From positions 1-64,000 of the forward strand of contig JAJDTB010000050.1 in the NCBI GenBank assembly GCA_022827345.1: a stretch of 64,000 bases of DNA, in the 5' to 3' direction. Made by a program: the position numbers and the translations under genes. This document shows positions 8,500 through 16,704 of the stretch, one piece after another (position 1 is the stretch's first letter; each line of letters starts with the position of its first letter). The stretch is from Gemmatimonadota bacterium (GTDB taxonomy: Bacteria > Gemmatimonadota > Gemmatimonadetes > Longimicrobiales > Gaopeijiaceae). Under the pieces are notes generated by a model, which made no database searches, was not told the DNA's origin, and worked only from the letters and a program-made list of their open reading frames with translations.

Positions 8500-11400
8500 T
8501 CAAACCTTCGCCAGGCTCACCTTCCCCTTCCCGAACACCTTCTCCAGGGCCCGGATCGTGTCGCGGTCCGGCCTGACCTTCAGCGTGCGCGAACGCAGCC
8601 GCGGCGACCGAGTCCCGTTTACCGCGCCGACCACCACCTCGACCGGGGCCGCCCCTGCGCGCTCCTCCATAACCGCGCGGGCCTTCCCGAAAGCGCCCTC
8701 GGCAAGCTCCCCGTCCGGGTCCACCGCGATCCGCACCGCGATCCGGCCGCTGCCCGGCACCTGCTTGAGCGGTTCGGCCGCATCCAGGAACACCGGCGGG
8801 TCCTCCTCGTCGCGGTCCCGGTCGCTCACCTTGCCGCGCAGGAGGACCACCGCGTCGGTTTGCAGGGTGTCCCGGCAGGATTGCCAGACGTCCTTGAAGG
8901 CGAGCACCGTCGCCGTGCCCTGGAAGCTCTCGACGGTGACCTTGCCCCACTCCGAGCCGTCGCGCCTTGAGATCTGCCGCGCGACCGCGGTGACCACGCA
9001 CGCCATCTCGACCGTATTGCCCGCCCGCCGCTTGAGTGCGCCGGCATCCAGCTCGTCGAAGACGCGCACCACTTCGCGATAACGGTCGAGCGGATGCCCC
9101 GAGATGAAGAACCCCAGCGCTTCCTTCTCGCGGGCGAGGCGGTCGCGATCCTCCCACTCGGGCACGGTCGGGAGCTCCGGCTTCGGGCGCTCGACCCCCA
9201 TCGCCTCGCCGAAGAGCGACGCCTGCCCCATCTCCCTCTCCTGCAGGCGCGCCACCGCTTCGCCGAAGGCGGCGTCGAGCCCCGCCAGCATCTGCGCGCG
9301 GTGGCCGAACGAATCCAGCGCTCCGGACGCGATCAGCGCCTCGCAGGCGCGCTTGTTCAGGGCGCGCGTGTCGATGCGCTCGAGGAAGCCGAAGAGGCTT
9401 TCAAAGGGGCCGCCCTCCTCCCGCGCCGCCAGGATCGACTGCACGCCCGCGCTCCCCACGCCCCGCACGGCGCCCAGGCCGAAGCGGATGGTGGCGTCCC
9501 CGACCACAGTGAACTTCCAGCCGCTTTCGTTGACATCGGGGGGCAGGACCACCAGGCCGTCGTCCAGTCCCGGCAGGTGGCGCCCCAGGTCGCGGCACTC
9601 GCCGATGTACTTCACGACATCGTCGGTCTTGTCGAGCACCGACGAGAGCAGGGCGGCCATGAAGTCCGCGGGGTAGTAGCGCTTCAGCCACGCGGTCTTG
9701 TATGAGAGCAGCGAGTAGGCCGCGGAGTGCGACTTGTTGAAGCCGTAGCGGCCGAAGGTCTGGATCTGGTTGGCCAGTTCCGCGGCCGTGTGGCCAGCGA
9801 GCCCGCGGTCGACCACCCGCTCCTTGAAGCGCCCGAGCTCAGCCTCGATCAGCTCGGCGTCCTTCTTGCCCATCGCCTTCCGCAGCACGTCGGCCTCGCC
9901 CATGGAATAGCCGGCAAGGTCGTTCGCGATCAGGATCACCTGCTCCTGGTAGACGATGATTCCGTAGGTGGTGTCGAGGATGTGCTCGAGCCCCGGCGCC
10001 GGATAGGTCACATCCTGCCTGCCGAGCTTGCGCTGGATGTACTTGTCGGTCATTCCGGAATCGAGCGGTCCGGGGCGGATCAGCGCGTTCGTGGCGACGA
10101 GGTCGTCGAAGCGGTCGCAGCGCATCGCCCGCAGCTTGTCGAGCGCCAGGTTCGACTCGAACTGGAAGACGCCCGAGGTGCCGCCGCTGGCCAGCATCGC
10201 GTAGACGCCGGGGTCGTCGAGGGGGACGTCGTCCATGGCGTCCGACTGGAAGACCGCGCCCGTCTCCGGATGGCGGAACTCGCCGAGCCGTGCCTTCACC
10301 GAATGCACCGCGTCGTGGATGACAGTCAGCGTCTTGAGGCCCAGGAAGTCCATCTTGAGCATCCCGGCGTCCTCGAGGCAGTTCATGTCGTACTGCGTGA
10401 CGATGTCCGGCCCGTCCTCGCCATCGGCCCCGGCCGAGCCCCGGCTCCCGTTCCTCCCGCCCTTGGTCTGCGTGCAGATCGGCACGTAGTCCTGGAGCGG
10501 CCCCGGTGCGATCACCACGCCCGCCGCATGTACCGACGCGTGGCGCGACAGCCCTTCGAGCGTGACCGAGTAGTCGAAGAGGCGCTTGTGGCGCTCGTCG
10601 GACTCGTAGAGCGCCTTGACCTCGCGGAGCTTCTCCACGGCCTGCTGGACGGTGTAGGCCTGCCCCGGCTGGTTGGGGATCATCTTCGCGATCCGGTCGG
10701 TCTCGCCCACCTCGAAGCCGAGGACGCGGCCCACGTCCCGGATGACCGCGCGACTTTTCATGGTCCCGAAGGTCACGATCTGGCCGACGGCGTCGCGCCC
10801 GTACTTCCTGCGCACGTACTCGATCACCTCGCCCCTGCGCTCGTAGCAGAAGTCGATGTCGATGTCGGGCATCGAGATGCGGTCGGGATTGAGGAAGCGC
10901 TCGAAGATGAGGCCGTAGCCGATCGGATCGAGGTCGGTGATCCGCAGCGCGTAGGAGACGAGCGAACCCGCGGCCGATCCGCGGCCCGGACCGACGGGGA
11001 TGCCCTGTTCGCGCGCCCAGCGGATGAAGTCCCAGGTGATGAGGAAGTAGCCGGCGTAGCCCGTCTTGAGGATGACGTCGAGTTCGTAGCGCAGGCGTTC
11101 CTCGATCTCGTCGGGGAGGGGATCGCCGTAGCGCTCCCGGGCGCCGGCCTCGGCGAGGTGGACGAGGTAGTCGTTGTCGTCGCTGAAGGGGTCGGGGAGC
11201 GGGAAGCTCGGCAGGTGGTACTTCTTCTCGAAGGTGAGCGAGACCTCGTCGGCGATCTTCAGGGTGTTTTCGATGACGTCGGGGCGGTCCGGGAATGCCG
11301 CGGCCATCTCGTCGGGGCTTTTGAAGTAGAGGCCGTCGTCGTAGCGGAGGCGGTCCTCGTCGTCGTGGTTCTTGGCGGTGCCGATGCAGACGAGGATGTC

Positions 11401-12054
11401 GTGGGCGTGGTGATGCTCGTGCTGGAGGAAGTGGGCGTCGTTGGTTGCGACCACGGGGAGGCCCAGCTCTTCGGCCATCGCGAAGATCCGCCGGTTGTGT
11501 TCGGCCTGGCCGGGCGTGCCGTGGGCCTGCACCTCGAGGTAGTAGCGGTCGGGAAAGGTGTTCGCGTACCAGTCGGCGACCTCGCGCGCCATGTCGTCGT
11601 TGCCGGCCGTGAGGTGGCGCGCAACCTCGCCCGCCATGCACGCCGATGTGACGATCAGGCCGTCGGAATGCCGGGCCAGCGTCTCCCGGTCAAGGCGCGG
11701 GCGGTAGTAGAAGCCCTCGGTGTACCCGATCGACGACAGCTTGATGAGGTTGCGGTAGCCCTCCAGGTCCCGGGCCAGGACGACCAGGTGGTAGTGCGCC
11801 TTGCCCCCCTGGCCGGAGCGCGTCCGCTCACGCCGGTCGCCGGGCGCAACGTACGCCTCCATCCCGATGATCGGCTTGATGCTTTCCTTGCGCGCGATCT
11901 TCTGGAAGTTCCAGGCGCCGTACATGCACCCGTGGTCGGTGAGCGCCAGCGCCGGCATCTCGTATTCCTTCGACTTGCGAACCAGGTCCCGCAGGCGGTT
12001 CGCGCCGTCGAGGAGGGAGTATTCGGAGTGGGTGTGGAGGTGGACGAAGGACAA
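8500..12054 (-). CDS. dnaE: DNA polymerase III subunit alpha
   Basis: This is the replicative polymerase subunit, 1184 aa, within the usual DnaE1 size. The PHP domain opens immediately with FVHLHTHSEYSLLDGA and continues with ALTDHGCMYG and NDAHFLQHEHHHAHD. The palm domain includes GPGRGSAAGSLVSY and the catalytic acidic motif PDIDIDFCYERR near residue 395. The middle and C-terminal parts hold the fingers, a helix-hairpin-helix region and an OB fold (VEMACVVTAVARQ). The start is TTG at 12054, chosen because HLHTHSEYS sits at the N-terminus in homologues and no ATG occurs nearby. It begins only 6 nt after the upstream gene's stop, with no obvious Shine-Dalgarno sequence of its own, so it may be translated by coupling. 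Confidence 0.97.
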   Translation of the reverse strand: MSFVHLHTHSEYSLLDGANRLRDLVRKSKEYEMPALALTDHGCMYGAWNFQKIARKESIKPIIGMEAYVAPGDRRERTRSGQGGKAHYHLVVLARDLEGYRNLIKLSSIGYTEGFYYRPRLDRETLARHSDGLIVTSACMAGEVARHLTAGNDDMAREVADWYANTFPDRYYLEVQAHGTPGQAEHNRRIFAMAEELGLPVVATNDAHFLQHEHHHAHDILVCIGTAKNHDDEDRLRYDDGLYFKSPDEMAAAFPDRPDVIENTLKIADEVSLTFEKKYHLPSFPLPDPFSDDNDYLVHLAEAGARERYGDPLPDEIEERLRYELDVILKTGYAGYFLITWDFIRWAREQGIPVGPGRGSAAGSLVSYALRITDLDPIGYGLIFERFLNPDRISMPDIDIDFCYERRGEVIEYVRRKYGRDAVGQIVTFGTMKSRAVIRDVGRVLGFEVGETDRIAKMIPNQPGQAYTVQQAVEKLREVKALYESDERHKRLFDYSVTLEGLSRHASVHAAGVVIAPGPLQDYVPICTQTKGGRNGSRGSAGADGEDGPDIVTQYDMNCLEDAGMLKMDFLGLKTLTVIHDAVHSVKARLGEFRHPETGAVFQSDAMDDVPLDDPGVYAMLASGGTSGVFQFESNLALDKLRAMRCDRFDDLVATNALIRPGPLDSGMTDKYIQRKLGRQDVTYPAPGLEHILDTTYGIIVYQEQVILIANDLAGYSMGEADVLRKAMGKKDAELIEAELGRFKERVVDRGLAGHTAAELANQIQTFGRYGFNKSHSAAYSLLSYKTAWLKRYYPADFMAALLSSVLDKTDDVVKYIGECRDLGRHLPGLDDGLVVLPPDVNESGWKFTVVGDATIRFGLGAVRGVGSAGVQSILAAREEGGPFESLFGFLERIDTRALNKRACEALIASGALDSFGHRAQMLAGLDAAFGEAVARLQEREMGQASLFGEAMGVERPKPELPTVPEWEDRDRLAREKEALGFFISGHPLDRYREVVRVFDELDAGALKRRAGNTVEMACVVTAVARQISRRDGSEWGKVTVESFQGTATVLAFKDVWQSCRDTLQTDAVVLLRGKVSDRDRDEEDPPVFLDAAEPLKQVPGSGRIAVRIAVDPDGELAEGAFGKARAVMEERAGAAPVEVVVGAVNGTRSPRLRSRTLKVRPDRDTIRALEKVFGKGKVSLAKV

Positions 12055-12060
12055 CGGCCG

Positions 12061-13554
12061 CTAGCGCCTCGTCATGATCGTGTAGCCGGCTCCGGTGTCG
12101 TAGCGAAGCGTCGTCGCGGCCTCGCCGCTGCCTTCGAAGGTCAGCAGGGCCTCGCCCTGGCTGAAGGTCATGCCGCCCCGGAAGTCGAGGTTGTTGGCCT
12201 CCTGACCTTCCTCCGGGATCTCCTGGTCGGCCATCATGATCATGGTTGCGGTGAGGCCGTCTTCGCCCGCCGCGATGCGGACGGCCGCCTGGCCGGCTCG
12301 GGCGGGCCCGCCGTACACCCCTTCGAACCAGGCCGGGTCGCCGTCGAATTCGAGCGGTTCCGGGGTGGCGTCGCCGACCATCGCTTCGATGATCTGCCGC
12401 GCCAGGTCGGCGGGACTGGGTGGCCCGGCGGTGTTTACCAGGACCACGACCGCGAGGTCTTCGTCGGGGAGGTAGAGCGATTCGGAGAGGAAGCCGTTGA
12501 TGCCGCCGCCGTGATGGATCGCACTGTGCCCCCTGATGTCGCTGACGGCGATGCCGAGGGCGTAGCGGAGCCTGGTCCCGTCGTTGAGGTCGCCGGGTTC
12601 GATCAGCTGCGCGTAGGACTCGTCGGTGAGCACTTCGCCGCCATGCAGCGCGCCGAGCCAGGTCGCCAGGTCACCCGCGCTGGAGCAGAGCGAGCCCGCG
12701 GCGAAGGGGATGTTGTGGACGATGAATCCCTTGTGCACCAGTCCGTTCTCATCGACGTCGTAGCCGGTGACCTTGCCCTCGTGGATCTCGGTCTCGCTGC
12801 AGTAGTGGGAGTGGTCCATCCCCAGGGGCGCGAAGATCCGCTGCTCCACATAGTCCTCGTAGCTCATGTCCGAGGCGTCCTCAAGGATCATGCCCGCGAG
12901 GTAGAAGGCGGAGTTGTTGTAGATCTCGTGCTCACCGGTCGCGAAATCGAAGGGGTGGGCGGCGACCAGCGCGAGCAGGCTGTCGCGGGGGACGCGCCGC
13001 ACGAAGTAGGGCCGGGCCTCCGCCATTTCGGTGTAGCCGCGGATCCCCGAGGTGTGGTCGAGGAGCTCACGCACCGTGATGCGGTTCCCCTGGGTCGGAA
13101 AGTCGGGGAGGTAGTCGGCCATGTCCGCATCGAGGTCCACGAGGCCCTGTTCCTGCATCTGGAGAAGCCCCGCCGACGTGAACTGCTTGGTGACCGAGCC
13201 GATCTCGTACATCGCGTCGGCGGGAGTGGGGACCCGCAGTTCGACATTCGCCCAGCCGTAGCCCCGAATCGCCACCGTTTCGCCGCCGTGCACGACAGCG
13301 ACCGACGCGCCGGCGATCTGACCTTCCCGCACCGGCGCCATCATGATCTCGTCGATCGCCTCGACGTGCGCCGCGTGGCCGGGGTTGCCGTAACCGACCC
13401 CTTCAGCCCCGTGTTCGCCCACGCTGCCTCCGGCGCTTGCGTCGCCTGCCGGCGCCGTGCAGCTCGAGGCTAGCACCACCAGCGCGAAGAAGGCGGCGAT
13501 CGGGTGGGCGAGTTGGCCCAAGTGGCAGGTGCTGCCTGGTTGCTCGTGCTGCAT
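12061..13554 (-). CDS. Serine hydrolase lipoprotein, beta-lactamase/class C fold
   Basis: The ORF track starts at 14454, but the N-terminal third there is antisense to the DUF4837 gene. The real start is ATG 13554 (MQHEQPGSTCHL), giving 497 aa. The lipobox LASSC near residue 30 predicts an outer-membrane or periplasmic lipoprotein. Class C beta-lactamase/DD-peptidase motifs are present: SVTK (Ser about 120), YNN (about 212) and HHGGG (about 346). A C-terminal beta domain (about 385-497) resembles the lipocalin-like tails of this family. The substrate could be a D-amino-acid peptide or an ester. It starts 8 nt after the DUF4837 stop and ends 6 nt before dnaE, so the three genes are probably one transcript. 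Confidence 0.9.
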   Translation of the reverse strand: MQHEQPGSTCHLGQLAHPIAAFFALVVLASSCTAPAGDASAGGSVGEHGAEGVGYGNPGHAAHVEAIDEIMMAPVREGQIAGASVAVVHGGETVAIRGYGWANVELRVPTPADAMYEIGSVTKQFTSAGLLQMQEQGLVDLDADMADYLPDFPTQGNRITVRELLDHTSGIRGYTEMAEARPYFVRRVPRDSLLALVAAHPFDFATGEHEIYNNSAFYLAGMILEDASDMSYEDYVEQRIFAPLGMDHSHYCSETEIHEGKVTGYDVDENGLVHKGFIVHNIPFAAGSLCSSAGDLATWLGALHGGEVLTDESYAQLIEPGDLNDGTRLRYALGIAVSDIRGHSAIHHGGGINGFLSESLYLPDEDLAVVVLVNTAGPPSPADLARQIIEAMVGDATPEPLEFDGDPAWFEGVYGGPARAGQAAVRIAAGEDGLTATMIMMADQEIPEEGQEANNLDFRGGMTFSQGEALLTFEGSGEAATTLRYDTGAGYTIMTRR

Positions 13555-13562
13555 GATTACCC

Positions 13563-14594
13563 CTACTCGATGCAATTGAATGAATTCAGGATTTCTTCGA
13601 GCTGAATCATGTACTCGTACTTGTCGCGGGAAGGCGCGTAGAGCCAGGCGTCGATCATGTACATGCGCTGCTGGCCCGCACAGGTGATTGCCCGGGTGAT
13701 GAACGGGCCGGCGGCCGGATACGAATCGGGCGGATTCTGCCAGACGGCCTGGACCCTGTAGACCGGCCTGCCCCGATGCTCGGCCGGCCCCGCGATGATC
13801 ACCTCGCGGTTCAAGACCTGGGGATAGTCGTAGTATTGGTCGACGACCCTTGCTCTCCACTCCAGCAGCGCCTCCTCGCCGATCCCCTCGGGGACCGGGC
13901 TCTGCCAGGTGACGGAGATCTGGCGGATCAGTTCCGACGGGTCCGGGTTGTCGTTGCGGAAGATGTGCACGGAGTCCTGCAGGCTGTATCGGTAGACCTC
14001 GGGCACGAGAAGGCTGAACCCGTGATCGTCCCTGAGGGTCCTGACGAGCGCCGTGTCCGGCCCCGTCACGAACATTCGGGCGAGCACCCATTCCCGGAAC
14101 TGGCTGTCGTAGACTGCGGCGAGTTCCGGGAGTATTCGCTCGACCACCCGGGCATCCTCGTCCAGGTCGGTGTCCTCTTCCAGGATGATCAGGTTGACGA
14201 GCTGTTCGCGTCCCCACACTTCCTCGACCTGAATGAGCTGCGGCGGAGCGACGGGCTCGTCCAGTTCGGCCAGCGGCGCTGCCATCCACGGGTCCGACAC
14301 CTTGCCGATGAGCAACAGCTGTCGAAGCCGGCGCAGTCGGGCCCAGGCCTCGTCGGCGGGCTCCTGGTAGCTGACCCGGAAGGTGCGTTCGTCCCGAACG
14401 GTGAAGACCGTGGGGCCGAGGATCGACAGGGCGGCGGGACCCACGTCGTCCCACAGCTCCGGCGAGGCGGTCACCACGATGGCGTGGACGTCGCCCATTG
14501 CCAGGGGCAGGGTGTCGCAGGCCCCCGAGCCGAGGACCACGCCGCCCGCCAGGGCGACTGCAGCCATCCGGTTTCCTGATACTCGGCTGCGCAT
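13563..14594 (-). CDS. DUF4837 family protein
   Basis: A 343-aa exported protein. The start at 14594 (MRSRVSGNRMAAVALAGG) has AGGGGA at about 7 nt; an ATG at 14603 is an alternative with poorer spacing. The N-terminal hydrophobic stretch ends in GSGACDTL, a weak lipobox, so it may be a lipoprotein. The body matches the DUF4837 pattern as I know it (SPELWDDVGPAALSIL, RDDHGFSLLVPEVYRY, paired DNPDPSELIRQISVTW segments). No catalytic motif is visible and the family function is unknown. It heads a run with a serine hydrolase lipoprotein and dnaE. Confidence 0.75.
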   Translation of the reverse strand: MRSRVSGNRMAAVALAGGVVLGSGACDTLPLAMGDVHAIVVTASPELWDDVGPAALSILGPTVFTVRDERTFRVSYQEPADEAWARLRRLRQLLLIGKVSDPWMAAPLAELDEPVAPPQLIQVEEVWGREQLVNLIILEEDTDLDEDARVVERILPELAAVYDSQFREWVLARMFVTGPDTALVRTLRDDHGFSLLVPEVYRYSLQDSVHIFRNDNPDPSELIRQISVTWQSPVPEGIGEEALLEWRARVVDQYYDYPQVLNREVIIAGPAEHRGRPVYRVQAVWQNPPDSYPAAGPFITRAITCAGQQRMYMIDAWLYAPSRDKYEYMIQLEEILNSFNCIE

Positions 14595-14679
14595 ATGCTT
14601 CATTCCCCTATATTGGAAATTCGAGCCGGCGCGAGGTGTGCCGGACAGATAGACTAAAGCACTGGAGGGGCTCCGGTCC

Positions 14680-15204
14680 ATGGCGCGGCAATCACTCCCA
14701 CTGGCGCACACACTCCTCGTCCTTGTCGCAGCTGGCCTGCCGCTCGCCGGGTGCGCTTCCGGCGGTGTGTCCGAAGCCCCCGCAGATCCGGCCGGGTCTG
14801 CCGCTCCGGCCCCCGAAGACGCGCCCGCCGCACCCGCCGCCGAAACACCGGACCCCCCTCCTGATGCTACACCTGAAACTCCTCCAGGTGGCATCTTCAC
14901 CAACGCGCAGGCGCGGCGGGGGCGCACCGCCTTCGACGAGGTCTGCTCCGAGTGCCACACCACGAGCGAGTTCCGCGGCCGCACCTTTCAGCGCACCTGG
15001 GGACGGCGCACGGTCTACTCGTTCTTCCGCACCATCCGCTCCACCATGCCCGACGACAATCCGGGGGGACTCGAAGAGCAGATCTACCTCGATGTCGTCT
15101 CGTACATTCTGAGCATGAACGGACACGACGGCGGGGCGGCCGAGCTGGGTGCGGATTCGCCCATGCGCGAGGTTCGCATCGCGCCGCCGGAATCGTCGCG
15201 TTGA
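14680..15204 (+). CDS. Monoheme cytochrome c lipoprotein
   Basis: A 174-aa protein with a signal peptide and lipobox LAGC near residue 25, then a Pro/Ala-rich tether (about 30-70), then a compact class I cytochrome c domain. The heme site is CSECH near residue 88. A downstream Met in STMPDDNPGG is the probable distal ligand. GGAGGGG precedes the ATG. It overlaps the TTG start of the FAD oxidase by 4 nt (TTGA), so the cytochrome is a likely electron acceptor for that enzyme. This last point is inferred from coupling only. Confidence 0.85.
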   Translation: MARQSLPLAHTLLVLVAAGLPLAGCASGGVSEAPADPAGSAAPAPEDAPAAPAAETPDPPPDATPETPPGGIFTNAQARRGRTAFDEVCSECHTTSEFRGRTFQRTWGRRTVYSFFRTIRSTMPDDNPGGLEEQIYLDVVSYILSMNGHDGGAAELGADSPMREVRIAPPESSR

Positions 15205-16589
15205 GCCGGGTGGACGGCGGAGGGGGTCGGGAGCCCCTTGCGGATGCGTCTGCGGCGCGGGTCGCTGGGAAGCGGAGAGCGGTAGACCGCCGCCGTTTCA
15301 TGAAGGCGGCCGCGGCGGGAGCGGGCGCCATCCTCGCGGGAGCCCGACCCCAGGCGGCCGGTGCGGATGCGCCATCCGCCAGCCCCGGCCCGGCTGCGAC
15401 CTCCGCCCCCTGGGTGCGCACCCGCCAGACCCCCGATATCGCCGTCGTCGGTGCCGGTGCCTTCGGTGCCTGGACCGCGCTCCACCTCCAGCAGTCCGGC
15501 GCGCAGGTTACCCTCGTCGACCAGTACGGCCCTGCCAATTCCCGCGCGACCTCGGGCGGTGAAACCCGGGGCGTCCGCACCGGATATGGCGGCCATCCCC
15601 ACGAGCTCCTGTGGATGAGTTGGGCCAAGCGCGCCATCGAGAAGTGGAACGCATGGGACGAACAGTGGCAGGACATGCTCCTGCCGCGCGTCTTCTTCAC
15701 CACCTCGGACCTGATCATGCGGGACGAGTGGACGGACTTCATGGAGGACACGCGCAGGAATTGGGACGAATTGGGCATCCGCCACGAGGTCATCGACGCG
15801 GACGAGGTCCGGCGGCGCTGGCCCGTCATCGACGTGACGGACATCACGGTCGCGCTCCGGGAAGAGGACGCGGGCGTTGTGCGGGCCCGCCGCGCAATTG
15901 AGTCCGTCGCGCGGGTGTTCGAGCACGAAGGCGGCCAGGTGCGGATCGCGCGGGCCGGGATGGGCGGCGCGACCAACCGCAGGCTCAACGCGCTTGGCCT
16001 TCAGCCAGGCGACGATCTCTCCGCCGGGACCTATGTCTTCGCCCTTGGACCCTGGTTCCCCAAAGCCTTCCCGGAACTGATGGGCGACCGGGTGCGCATC
16101 CCCATCGGGCATGTCGTCTACTTTCGTACCCCGCCCGGGGACAACAGCTACAGCTATCCCAACCTGCCCAGCTACAACTTCCCCGGCGTGACCGGCTGGC
16201 CGGCGCTCGGCTCCGACAACCGCGGCTTCCGCGTCAGGACCGGCGGACGGGGCGGGGAGAACGATCCCGACACCAGCCGCCGCTGGCTCGAACCGGATGA
16301 GCTGGAGCGGCCGCGCGCCTTCGTGGCCCAGCGTTTCCCCGGGCTGGCGAACGCGCCGATCAGCGAGACGCGCGCCTGCCACTACGAGATCTCGACCACC
16401 CGCAATTTCTTCTTCGACCACCACCCGGACTACGACAACGTCTGGTTCGCCGGGGGAGGATCGGCCGAGGGGTTCAAGTTCGGGCCCGTGATCGGCGAGT
16501 ACCTGGCCGGCAGGGTACTCGGGACCGAGACCGACGCGGAGCTGATCGAGGCGTTCCGCCTGTGGGTGGAGGAGCCCGAGGGGCGCTGA
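15201..16589 (+). CDS. Tat-exported FAD-dependent amine oxidase/dehydrogenase (sarcosine-oxidase-like)
   Basis: The track's start at 14952 lies inside the cytochrome gene. TTG 15201 overlaps the cytochrome stop and keeps the twin-arginine signal DRRRFMKAAAAGAGAILAG, so I prefer it to ATG 15301, which would lose the RR pair. The length is then 462 aa. The Rossmann motif VVGAGAFGAWTALHL (about residue 83) and TSGGETRGVRTGYG match the DAO/MSOX family. RACHYEIST near 392 aligns with the segment around the cysteine that covalently binds FAD in monomeric sarcosine oxidase, and GFKFGP near 432 is also shared. Export plus a coupled cytochrome suggests a periplasmic dehydrogenase of an N-methyl or amino compound. 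Confidence 0.85.
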   Translation: MSRVDGGGGREPLADASAARVAGKRRAVDRRRFMKAAAAGAGAILAGARPQAAGADAPSASPGPAATSAPWVRTRQTPDIAVVGAGAFGAWTALHLQQSGAQVTLVDQYGPANSRATSGGETRGVRTGYGGHPHELLWMSWAKRAIEKWNAWDEQWQDMLLPRVFFTTSDLIMRDEWTDFMEDTRRNWDELGIRHEVIDADEVRRRWPVIDVTDITVALREEDAGVVRARRAIESVARVFEHEGGQVRIARAGMGGATNRRLNALGLQPGDDLSAGTYVFALGPWFPKAFPELMGDRVRIPIGHVVYFRTPPGDNSYSYPNLPSYNFPGVTGWPALGSDNRGFRVRTGGRGGENDPDTSRRWLEPDELERPRAFVAQRFPGLANAPISETRACHYEISTTRNFFFDHHPDYDNVWFAGGGSAEGFKFGPVIGEYLAGRVLGTETDAELIEAFRLWVEEPEGR

Positions 16590-16656
16590 TAGGGGCACGA
16601 AGATGCTGACAGGGGGTCGGCGGGTGTCCCAAGGGATATGTGTGGACGGATCGTTT

Positions 16657-16691
16657 CGTGAAAATCCGCAATTGACTTGAGGATTTTCACG
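16657..16691 (+). promoter_or_regulatory. 11-bp-arm palindrome overlapping a putative promoter of the DUF4143 ATPase
   Basis: CGTGAAAATCC and GGATTTTCACG are perfect inverted arms around a 13-nt spacer. The spacer contains TTGACT (16672-16677), and 16 nt downstream lies TACTGT (16694-16699). That is a plausible -35/-10 pair which would start transcription about at the ATG 16705. No Shine-Dalgarno sequence is present, which fits leaderless translation. The palindrome would cover the promoter, so an autoregulatory operator is the simplest inference. Confidence 0.55.
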
Positions 16692-16704
16692 TTTACTGTT
16701 CTCC

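Noticed and set aside
9727-13473. 1248-aa plus-strand ORF opposite dnaE
   Set aside because: It is the antisense shadow of dnaE and the adjacent hydrolase gene. The translation is low-complexity (V/G/R/D-rich), without domains, and the opposite strand encodes a complete DnaE.
13563-14454. N-terminal extension of the serine hydrolase ORF (12061-14454)
   Set aside because: The extension is an arginine/glycine-rich frame overlapping the DUF4837 gene on the same strand. A signal peptide and lipobox begin at 13554.
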